From the IMG/VR virus record IMGVR_UViG_3300009008_000017, positions 34,086-98,085 of that record: a DNA stretch of 64,000 nt, one strand, 5' to 3'. The notes beneath the pieces were generated by a model. It saw nothing but the letters and a program-made list of their open reading frames with translations. It was not told where the DNA came from and made no database searches. This DNA comes from a virus. Positions 44,366 to 51,540 of this stretch are shown one piece after another (the first letter of the stretch is position 1; each line of letters opens with the position of its first letter). The translations under genes and the position numbers were made by a program.

Positions 44366-47300
44366 GTGTCATTTGACGATTTCAAGAAACCTAATCGATT
44401 CGTAGGCATGCACGGCCACGATGGTTATTCCACTTACGATGGCCTAGGATACCCAGCAGATCACCTGGACTTTGTCTTGGAGAACGGCATGGATGCCCTC
44501 TCTATTACCAACCACGGTAACTGCAACTCCCTCCCTTTCCTCTGGAAGCACGGCGAGAAACTACGCAAGCAAGGTCGAAATGTTAGAACCATCTCAGGAT
44601 GTGAGTTCTATTTTGTTCCATCGCTTAAGGAGTGGGAGAAGCAGTATCAAAACCATCGAGATCGAGTAAAGGCGGAACGGGATGCTAAAAAGCAAGAAGC
44701 CCTATCTAAGATCGATGTCAATAAAGATGCCGAGGATGATGAGGCTCAGGGGGGCCACGTTATTGAGGATGAGGAAGCCAGCAAGACTTACGACCCCGAC
44801 GCCTTGGATTGGAAGCGCCGGTATCACTTAGTTGTCACAGCGCGGAACTTGACCGGCCTGCAAAACCTCTTCAGGTTAATCAAGCGCTCGTACAAGGAAG
44901 GGTTTTATCGGTTTCCACGCATTGACTTTGAAATGTTGAAGGAGCACGGGGAAGGGCTCCAGGTGTCGTCTGCCTGTCTGGCAGGCATCGCCACTGGAAC
45001 CGTCTTTAAGGGGCAGGCTCACAAGAAAGATTTTGAGGAGATCATGCGGGATCTCGGTAATCTCACAGATCGCTTTCATGATGCGCTAAGTCCGGATCGT
45101 TTCTTCTGGGAGATCCAGTTCAACTCCTTGGACGCACAACACACCACAAATCACTACCTGCTAGAGATGGCCAAACGCCACAACCTTCCTCTCATCGCCA
45201 CCGCAGACAGTCACTATCCACGACCGGACCTGTGGGAAGCCCGGGAGCTCTACAAGAAGCTCGGCTGGATGCGTGATAAGCCCACCCCTCTCCCCACCTT
45301 CGACGAGCTCAAGTGTGAGCTTTATCCCAAGAACGCGGAACAGATGTGGGAGGAGTACGGAAGGCATTACACTCAGCACGACTTCTACAATGGCACCGAA
45401 GACATGGTCCGGCAAGCAATCGAGCGTACACATGACCTGACCTGGAACGAGTTCGAGGACGTCTGGATCGACAGCAAAGCCAAGCTGCCTAACTACGCCA
45501 ATCCCCAGCGTTCACACGCGTGCTATCCCGAGCCGCCTGAGGACACCCCGTTCCAGCAGCTAGCTAAGCTGGTCAAGGCGGCGATGATCCGCGAGGGCCT
45601 AGGTGACAAGCCCGAGTACGTCGCGCGTGTCAAGGAGGAGATGGACGACATCAAGTTCCTGGGCTTCGAGAACTACTTCCTGACCATGTATGACGTGTTC
45701 CATCTCGCAGAGAAGAAGACGCTGTTCGGGCCGGCCCGTGGTTCGGGTGGTGGCTCGCTGGTCAACTACCTGCTGGGCATCACGCAGATCGACCCCCTCC
45801 CGTTTGGCCTGCTGTGGTCGCGCTTCCTGGGCCGCCACCGCACGTCCTGGCCTGACATCGACTCTGACGCGGGAGACCGCGACGCGCTGATCGATGCAGC
45901 TCGAGTCCTCTTTGGAGAGGATGCGGTCATTCCCGTGTCCAACTTCAACACGCTGAAACTCAAGTCCATCGTTAAGGATGTGGCCAAGTTCTACCAGATC
46001 GACTTCGCCGAAGTGAACCGGATCACTGGTCCCCTCCAGGGTGAGGTGGAACCCTTCGCCCGAGATGCCAACACCGAGAAGTCCGTCTTTGTGCTCAAGC
46101 ACGACGACTGTATGAAGTACTCCGATAACTACCGGACCTTTATGGAGAAGTATCCGCACGTGGAGAAGCACGTGAGCACGTTGTTTATGGAACAACGAGC
46201 CATCGGCCGACATGCTGGGGGCGTCCTCATCGCTGATGAGAATGAGTTAGCCGAGACCATGCCCCTGATCGGTGTGCGTGGTGAGCTCCAGACCCCCTGG
46301 ACCGAGGGTATGAACTTCCGGAACCTGGAAGACAACGGTTTCATCAAGTTCGACTTCCTCGGCCTAACCCTAATGAAGGATGTGGAGAACTGCATCAAGC
46401 GCGTCCTGCGGACGCCTGACAATCCTCAGCCTAGCTTTGCGCAGATTAAAGAGTATTTTGACGAGCATCTTAACTGCCGATATGTCAAGCAGGATGACCC
46501 TAAGGTGTGGGAGCACTCCTATCACCATCAGAATTTCGCCCCGGGCCTCTTTCAGTTTACGGCTCAGGGAGCTCGCAACTTCTGTCAGCAGGCTAAACCC
46601 GATAACATTGAGGAACTAGCGGCCATTACTGCTATCTATCGCCCGGGCCCACTCAAGGCTAATGTCCACATCAAGTACGTGGAAGCCAAGAACGACCGGG
46701 ACAACATTGTCTACGACCACCCCGTGATCGAGCGCGTCCTCGGCCCCACCTGCGGTTTCATCACCTTTCAGGAGCAGTTCATGACCCTGGCAGTCGAGCT
46801 CGCAGGGTTTACTCCCGGTGAGTCTGACAAGATGCGTAAGACGCTGGTGAAGAAGTCCTTAGACACCATCGGTAAGAAGGGTTCCGAACGTGACCAGCTG
46901 CGTAAGCAATTCGTGGAAGGTGCTCAACGCCTCCATGACCTAGATCCCAAGATCACTCACGCGCTTTTCGATAAGATCGAGTTCTTCTCCCTTTATGGTT
47001 TCAATAAGTCGCACGCCGTGGCTTACGCCATCGATAGCTACTACGCCGCCTGGCTCTACACCTACCATCCCAAGGAGTGGATCGCTACTGTGCTCCAGTC
47101 AGAGAACAACTCCCCTAACGGTCTGGCTAAGACCATCCGGGAGGTCAAGGTCCTGGGTTACAAGTTTGCACCATCGGATATCAACTACTCCGGTGAGGAG
47201 TGGGATTATAATCCTGAGCGAAAAGCCTTTGTACCTCCCCTGTCTTCTATTAAAGGTGTTGGTGGTAAAGCGATGGAGGAGATCATCGAGCATCGTCCTT

Positions 47301-48256
47301 TCCGCAATCTACGCGAGCTCTTCTTTAATGAGGAGGGTAAGTGGCGTCACTCCAAGGTAAATAAGACCTGCTTCGGTGCGCTCTGTCAGATTGAGGCTTT
47401 CACCTCGCTGCAGGAGTTCCAAGACGGTGACCTTGACAACCATCGCCAGCTCTACCACTTGATCGTTGATAACTACGAGCAGATCCGAAAGTCGGATGAA
47501 GGTAAGAAGAAGTGGTTGGATAAGCTAGAAGCCATCGGTGACAAGAACCGCGAGGAGGTCGATAAGATCATCTCCGTCTACACCAAGACCAAGATGCCTG
47601 AGATGGAGGAAGCCGCTCGATCTCTCGTCCTTGATGCTAATGTGATGGACTGGACTTACATCGATCACTTAGTAGATTCCCTCAAGACTATCGAGCACCC
47701 TAAACCTCGACGACAGCTCCAGATCGATCGCTGCTTCGAACGGATTGCAAAGAACGGCGATCGTCGTGAAAAGATCCTTGAGCGCATCGATGCTTTCTTC
47801 GATCTAGACGAGGCAATGGGTTCTGTTGCGCACATTGAAGACTGGTCGCGTGATGAGAAGATTCGTCTCTACCAGGAGATCACGTCTGCTATCAATAATG
47901 CGTTGGTCTTTCCTGCCGAGGTGATGAAGCGAATCACCAAGACTGATATGCCCTCTGTCTGTGAGATCCCTGGCGGGGAGAAGGCTGTTGCTTGGGGTTG
48001 CGCCGCCGAGATCCAGAAGAAGACCACCAAGAAGGGTAAAGAGTTCTATCGCCTTCGAATGATCGATGACCAGAACAGATCTTGCTGGCTTCGAGTATGG
48101 GGTAAGTTCTTCGAGTGGGGTGAGGAGCGCGGACAAAAGCTCTACTACGAACCACCCGATTTCTCCTACTGGTTGATGGAGGTGGATGTAGATCCTAACT
48201 GGGGCGCTTCCACCGCAGCCTTTAAGATGCGCAGGATCCCCCTAGCCGATGATTAA
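44366..48256 (+). CDS. dnaE: DNA polymerase III alpha subunit (family C)
   Basis: The 1296-residue protein is a bacterial-type replicative polymerase. The PHP domain is at the N-terminus (GMHGHDGYSTYDG, DALSITNHGN). A charged insert with Asp/Glu runs (about 90-140) follows. The palm has GSGGGSLVNYLLGITQIDP and the catalytic aspartates in WPDIDSDAGDRD. FFSLYGFNKSHAVAYA marks the fingers, and a C-terminal OB-like region with WLRVWGKF ends it. No proofreading subunit or clamp motif is obvious. With the helicase and SSB it is the likely main replicase. The part at 45400-46000 is unusually GC-rich. The start is GTG. Confidence 0.92.
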   Translation: MSFDDFKKPNRFVGMHGHDGYSTYDGLGYPADHLDFVLENGMDALSITNHGNCNSLPFLWKHGEKLRKQGRNVRTISGCEFYFVPSLKEWEKQYQNHRDRVKAERDAKKQEALSKIDVNKDAEDDEAQGGHVIEDEEASKTYDPDALDWKRRYHLVVTARNLTGLQNLFRLIKRSYKEGFYRFPRIDFEMLKEHGEGLQVSSACLAGIATGTVFKGQAHKKDFEEIMRDLGNLTDRFHDALSPDRFFWEIQFNSLDAQHTTNHYLLEMAKRHNLPLIATADSHYPRPDLWEARELYKKLGWMRDKPTPLPTFDELKCELYPKNAEQMWEEYGRHYTQHDFYNGTEDMVRQAIERTHDLTWNEFEDVWIDSKAKLPNYANPQRSHACYPEPPEDTPFQQLAKLVKAAMIREGLGDKPEYVARVKEEMDDIKFLGFENYFLTMYDVFHLAEKKTLFGPARGSGGGSLVNYLLGITQIDPLPFGLLWSRFLGRHRTSWPDIDSDAGDRDALIDAARVLFGEDAVIPVSNFNTLKLKSIVKDVAKFYQIDFAEVNRITGPLQGEVEPFARDANTEKSVFVLKHDDCMKYSDNYRTFMEKYPHVEKHVSTLFMEQRAIGRHAGGVLIADENELAETMPLIGVRGELQTPWTEGMNFRNLEDNGFIKFDFLGLTLMKDVENCIKRVLRTPDNPQPSFAQIKEYFDEHLNCRYVKQDDPKVWEHSYHHQNFAPGLFQFTAQGARNFCQQAKPDNIEELAAITAIYRPGPLKANVHIKYVEAKNDRDNIVYDHPVIERVLGPTCGFITFQEQFMTLAVELAGFTPGESDKMRKTLVKKSLDTIGKKGSERDQLRKQFVEGAQRLHDLDPKITHALFDKIEFFSLYGFNKSHAVAYAIDSYYAAWLYTYHPKEWIATVLQSENNSPNGLAKTIREVKVLGYKFAPSDINYSGEEWDYNPERKAFVPPLSSIKGVGGKAMEEIIEHRPFRNLRELFFNEEGKWRHSKVNKTCFGALCQIEAFTSLQEFQDGDLDNHRQLYHLIVDNYEQIRKSDEGKKKWLDKLEAIGDKNREEVDKIISVYTKTKMPEMEEAARSLVLDANVMDWTYIDHLVDSLKTIEHPKPRRQLQIDRCFERIAKNGDRREKILERIDAFFDLDEAMGSVAHIEDWSRDEKIRLYQEITSAINNALVFPAEVMKRITKTDMPSVCEIPGGEKAVAWGCAAEIQKKTTKKGKEFYRLRMIDDQNRSCWLRVWGKFFEWGEERGQKLYYEPPDFSYWLMEVDVDPNWGASTAAFKMRRIPLADD

Positions 48257-48452
48257 TCCGGGACAACTTGTCAGAATCACAAAGACAGCTGTGCAGGACA
48301 GTCGCCATCTAAATAAGTTGGGTGTCTTGCTGAAGGATAATGGTGTGGACGATTGTGGCATTCCAGAAGTATATATTTTAGTCGATGGTGATAGAATATG
48401 GGTATACCCAGACGGATATGAGGTGATTGATGATCAAGTTTCCGATCTCTAA
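48249..48452 (+). CDS. Small SH3-like protein (3)
   Basis: The 67-residue protein has INPGQLVRI, LGVLLKD, VYILVDGDRIWVYPDGYEVI, a pattern close to 44142. Its start overlaps the dnaE stop by 8 nt and it overlaps the kinase fusion gene by 23 nt. Confidence 0.62.
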   Translation: MINPGQLVRITKTAVQDSRHLNKLGVLLKDNGVDDCGIPEVYILVDGDRIWVYPDGYEVIDDQVSDL

Positions 48453-49338
48453 GGTCGTTCTAGAGGGTTGCGACCTAAGTGGCAAGACCTCGCTCTATAA
48501 CTCCATTCATAAGCGATCTGGATTCCGATGGAACATTGATGATAGGTCATCTTTGTCAATGTGCGTCTACGCTAATCAATATGATCGGGATGATTACTAC
48601 CTTAGAAAGAACCTCACGATGGAGCTATCTAACCTGAACAATCACTTTGTTCTTCTCCATCCTGACCTGGACGTGATTCATAACAGATATCTCGACCGAG
48701 GAGATGAGTTCCAGGATGTCGACTCTCTGATCGACCTGCACACAAGGTTCAGCAAGGAGTTTGAAAAGATCTGCATGTTACCTAACGTTCATGCCTTCAC
48801 TTCAGGGACGCTGAAGGACCAGGCCGATCGATTGATGAGTAACTTCTCTGACTGGGAAGCAAGGACACCTGAACAGATCGGTCGTTTGGCCTATGAGTTC
48901 GCCAAGTTCAGCCCGAACCGTGAGTGCACAACGATGCAGTTCCACTTCTACGATGACGGAACCTTTGAGGAGGTGAATGACAATATTGAATTTACTCCTG
49001 GCGAGGAAGTGTACTACGCTCGAATCAGAGGCAAACTGATCGGAAAGATAGAAGATGAGCTTCGCGGCCGAAACCCTTATAAGCGCAAGGAGACAGACCA
49101 GTCACGAAGGTTTGTGTTCTCCGGAGAGGAATGCATCTCCTTCATCCAGGTTCTCGTTCGGGATGGTTTGATGGATGTCCACGCTGTATTTCGAAGTTCT
49201 GATACAGAGCGCAAGACAGCCACCGACATTCAGCTAATCCATTACCTAGGCAGAGAGGCCTTTAGGTTGCTCAGATTGAACCCAGATGAATATAAAGTTC
49301 GCTTCCGGTTTAACATAAACAGTGCTCACGTACTTTAA
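48430..49338 (+). CDS. P-loop dNMP kinase-like domain fused to a thymidylate synthase-like domain
   Basis: I start at ATG 48430 (gagg site), giving 302 residues. Residues 1-140 are a P-loop nucleotide kinase: GCDLSGKT (13-20), HPDLDVIHNRYLDRGDE (77-93). Residues 160-302 align with thymidylate synthase: SRR (225-227, phosphate arginines), Cys235 (catalytic), then exactly 20 residues on R255-S256-x-D258, and Asp266 where ThyA has Asn177. His300 is near the ThyA His207 position and the chain ends two residues later, so the C-terminal 55 residues of TS are missing. The Pro and His around the Cys are Glu and Ile. Asp at the Asn177 position is the dCMP-reading residue of T4 dCMP hydroxymethylase. 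A modified-dCMP synthase plus kinase is the attractive reading, unproven. Confidence 0.68.
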   Translation: MIKFPISKVVLEGCDLSGKTSLYNSIHKRSGFRWNIDDRSSLSMCVYANQYDRDDYYLRKNLTMELSNLNNHFVLLHPDLDVIHNRYLDRGDEFQDVDSLIDLHTRFSKEFEKICMLPNVHAFTSGTLKDQADRLMSNFSDWEARTPEQIGRLAYEFAKFSPNRECTTMQFHFYDDGTFEEVNDNIEFTPGEEVYYARIRGKLIGKIEDELRGRNPYKRKETDQSRRFVFSGEECISFIQVLVRDGLMDVHAVFRSSDTERKTATDIQLIHYLGREAFRLLRLNPDEYKVRFRFNINSAHVL

Positions 49339-49340
49339 TC

Positions 49341-49369
49341 TTAAACAAATCAAAATTTTTATCTAGAAT
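49341..49369 (+). promoter_or_regulatory. Sigma70-like promoter of the lipoprotein gene
   Basis: TTAAAC (49341-49346), 17 nt, then TAGAAT (49364-49369). The gene at 49415 follows with an aaagga site, and a terminator follows the gene. Confidence 0.5.
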
Positions 49370-49414
49370 ACCTTATCATTAACTTACGTTCAAGGCACAG
49401 AAAGGAAAATAATA

Positions 49415-49759
49415 ATGCGCCTAGCACTAGTAACAATGTTCGCAATCGGTCTGATGGGTTGTCCCGACGACAAGGCAGCCACCACGGCTGCTGCAACCAC
49501 CACAACCGGTACCGCCACAATGGCAACTGGTAATGAAGGTACGACTAATACGGAGACCACTGAGGGAACCGAAACGAATACCGAAAATACCAACAACACT
49601 GGTAGCACCACCAATACAGAAGGTGCTGCTACTGAGACCAATGCAGCCGCGGCCAACGAAGCTGCTGCAGCAGCACCAACCACGGCAACGGAGGAAACTC
49701 CTGCCGCAACGAACACCAACACCGATGAGACGAAAACTACTAACAATAGTAACGACTAA
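49415..49759 (+). CDS. Thr/Asn/Ala/Glu-rich lipoprotein
   Basis: The 114-residue protein has a signal peptide and lipobox (IGLMGC, Cys16). The mature part is almost wholly low-complexity Thr, Asn, Ala and Glu, so it is an extended, probably disordered, surface-anchored chain. It has its own promoter and a Rho-independent terminator, so it is a single-gene transcription unit. By analogy with small phage lipoproteins (for example T5 Llp) it may act in superinfection exclusion. No sequence evidence beyond anchoring supports this. Confidence 0.72.
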   Translation: MRLALVTMFAIGLMGCPDDKAATTAAATTTTGTATMATGNEGTTNTETTEGTETNTENTNNTGSTTNTEGAATETNAAAANEAAAAAPTTATEETPAATNTNTDETKTTNNSND

Positions 49760-49781
49760 TCAAATCGATTTTGGTAATCGT

Positions 49782-49808
49782 GAAGGGGGCCTCTGTGCCC
49801 CCTTCTTT
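49782..49808 (+). terminator. Rho-independent terminator
   Basis: The stem GAAGGGGGC (49782-49790) pairs perfectly with GCCCCCTTC (49797-49805) across a 6-nt loop (CTCTGT), followed by TTTATTT. This ends the lipoprotein unit and isolates the epimerase gene. Confidence 0.88.
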
Positions 49809-49822
49809 ATTTGGAGACAAAA

Positions 49823-50752
49823 ATGACAAGACATGCGCTGGTGACGGGAGCCGCTGGGTTTATAGGATCTAATCTTTGCCGCAAGCTTTTGCAAGAAGGC
49901 TGGAAGGTTACAGGAGTAGACGATCTGAGCAGCGGCCATCTTGAGCTTGTCCAGGGATTAAAAGGGCTGACATTGGTCGTAAATGACTTCGCTTCTGAAC
50001 CCATTGTAGAAGCTGTGGAGTCAGGAGACTTTGACGTAGTATTTCACGTCGCCGCAGTGCCACGCGTAAGCTATTCAGTCGAAAATCCATCAGATACAAC
50101 TCTTAATAACGTGGCTAAGACAGTAAAGTTAATGGAGTCTTGCAGGGGAAAGATCGATAGGTTTGTATTCTCTTCGTCTTCGTCAGTCTACGGGGGCGCC
50201 GAAGTAATGCCCACACCTATAGATCAGCCTCGAGATCCAAAGTCTCCTTATGCTTGGCAGAAGTCTTCTGTAGAAGATCTGCTTAGAATGTTTGGTAATC
50301 TATACGATTTCGACTCCGTGTGCCTGCGCTACTTTAATGTGTTTGGACCTAATCAATACGGTGACTCACCCTACTCCACAGCCATCTCCGCATGGTGTCA
50401 CGCTGTAAAAGAAGGATTACCTCTTCGAAAAGACGGCACAGGTGAACAGAGTCGTGATATGTGCTATGTTGACAATGTTGTAGATGTTAATATACGAGCA
50501 GCCAACCACGAAGGTGCACTTAAAGGTGAGGCTTTCAACGTCGCATGCGGTGATCGAACTAGCAACAATGAGATCTTGGCTGCTTTCGAGTCCCGATTTG
50601 GAGATATCGACGTAAAGCAGGCTCCATTTCGACCCGGAGATGTCATGCACACTCAGGCAGATATTTCCGAGACAGAAAGAGTATTTGGTTACAAGCCCCT
50701 TGTAAGATTTTGGGACGGTCTTGAAAAGACGTTTGACTGGTGGGGAATATAG
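49823..50752 (+). CDS. NAD-dependent sugar epimerase (2), UDP-glucose 4-epimerase type
   Basis: I start at ATG 49823 (ggaga site), giving 309 residues. Features are GAAGFIG (9-15), HVAAVPRV, SSSSVYGG, Tyr143-x3-Lys147 (YAWQK), RYFNVFGPNQ and FRPGDVMHT. It is closer to GalE/RmlB-type enzymes than the first epimerase. It lies just downstream of the terminator, possibly reached by readthrough. Confidence 0.85.
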   Translation: MTRHALVTGAAGFIGSNLCRKLLQEGWKVTGVDDLSSGHLELVQGLKGLTLVVNDFASEPIVEAVESGDFDVVFHVAAVPRVSYSVENPSDTTLNNVAKTVKLMESCRGKIDRFVFSSSSSVYGGAEVMPTPIDQPRDPKSPYAWQKSSVEDLLRMFGNLYDFDSVCLRYFNVFGPNQYGDSPYSTAISAWCHAVKEGLPLRKDGTGEQSRDMCYVDNVVDVNIRAANHEGALKGEAFNVACGDRTSNNEILAAFESRFGDIDVKQAPFRPGDVMHTQADISETERVFGYKPLVRFWDGLEKTFDWWGI

Positions 50753-50763
50753 CAGTAGACCAT

Positions 50764-50771
50764 CATATTTA
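50764..50771 (+). promoter_or_regulatory. Late-promoter-like element
   Basis: CATATTTATT lies 28 nt before the ATG at 50800, with a cggag site between. Confidence 0.55.
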
Positions 50772-50787
50772 TTCCTGATAGTGCACC

Positions 50788-50853
50788 CGGAGTGTTTTTA
50801 TGAATCTCACTGAAAATGATTTACGCCTTCTGGTTCGCAGTATTCTACGGGAA
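50788..50853 (+). repeat. Direct repeat, copy 1 (ribosome site plus LR-helix tag)
   Basis: This 66-nt segment is 57/66 identical to 51475-51540. It spans the CGGAGTG ribosome site, the ATG and the first 18 codons. Most changes are synonymous or conservative. Confidence 0.85.
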
Positions 50854-51426
50854 GAATCAGCAAAACCTGGCCCGTCCAGCGTGAACAAAGCAGATTTTTA
50901 TCAGAAGCTCCCTGTGGAGAAGCAAGATGATCTGCAAAAAGCTGTCGATAAGTTTGCTAAAGCACAAGTCCCCACGCTTGTCAATGTCGCAAAAAACATG
51001 TCAGGAAAGTCAGGTAAAAAAAGCTCAGAAGTACTCGCATCTTTTCTAAAAAATCCTACGCTTAAAATTCCTCCAATGAAGCTAGGAAGAAATTTAAAAC
51101 TAGGTGGTGAGTTTGGAGCTGGTAATAATTCAAAAGTAAAAGCTGTCGTTGAAAAGGGAAAGCTCAAAGGGTTTACGTTCTCAGGCGAGCTTGGCCCAGG
51201 CTTGGAAATTAAAAATGTTTTCGTACAGACCCCTACGATCTCTCTCAGCAAAGAAGCGACAGCCGAGCTAGACATGGGTCTAACGCAGGACATGGCTAGC
51301 GCAAAAGCAGGCCTAAACTATAAGATTCCAGGCGGATCTATAACAGGTGCAGCAGCAGGAAATATAGCTCTCGATTCATCCAAGTCCGATTATGAATTCT
51401 CTATTGGCTTAAGCAAGAAGTTCTAA
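50800..51426 (+). CDS. LR-tagged protein with a probable beta-rich C-terminal domain
   Basis: The 208-residue protein opens NLTENDLRLLVRSILRE, the tag shared with 51487. The middle is Lys/Ala-rich helix. From 90 on it is alternating strands (LGRNLKLGGEFGAG, GFTFSGELGPGLEI, AELDMGLTQDMASA, YEFSIGLSKKF) that end in an aromatic residue, as beta-barrels do, but no signal peptide is present. I do not recognise a family. A virion-associated role fits the tag and late promoter. Confidence 0.72.
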   Translation: MNLTENDLRLLVRSILREESAKPGPSSVNKADFYQKLPVEKQDDLQKAVDKFAKAQVPTLVNVAKNMSGKSGKKSSEVLASFLKNPTLKIPPMKLGRNLKLGGEFGAGNNSKVKAVVEKGKLKGFTFSGELGPGLEIKNVFVQTPTISLSKEATAELDMGLTQDMASAKAGLNYKIPGGSITGAAAGNIALDSSKSDYEFSIGLSKKF

Positions 51427-51453
51427 AATGAGAAAATCTACAGGAATTTGTTG

Positions 51454-51463
51454 CATATCTATT
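51454..51463 (+). promoter_or_regulatory. Late-type element variant with adjacent palindrome
   Basis: CATATCTATT differs from the consensus by one base. It overlaps a perfect inverted repeat ATCTAT-TAAA-ATAGAT (51457-51472). The ATG at 51487 follows 23 nt later. Confidence 0.35.
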
Positions 51464-51474
51464 AAAATAGATCA

Positions 51475-51540
51475 CGGAGTGTTTTTATGAAGCTCACTGA
51501 AAACGATTTACGCCTTCTGATTCGCAACATCCTGCGCGAG
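51475..51540 (+). repeat. Direct repeat, copy 2 (ribosome site plus LR-helix tag)
   Basis: This is the second copy of the 66-nt repeat at 50788-50853. Beyond it the two genes are unrelated, so a tag cassette has been duplicated onto a different protein. Confidence 0.85.

Noticed and set aside
45599-46213. 204-residue open frame on the minus strand within dnaE
   Set aside because: It is a shadow of the GC-rich dnaE codons. The product lacks motifs and a ribosome site, and dnaE motifs lie across it on the plus strand.
38589-50752. The two epimerases as a recent duplication
   Set aside because: Beyond the Rossmann and YxxxK motifs they differ in length and sequence, so they look independently acquired.
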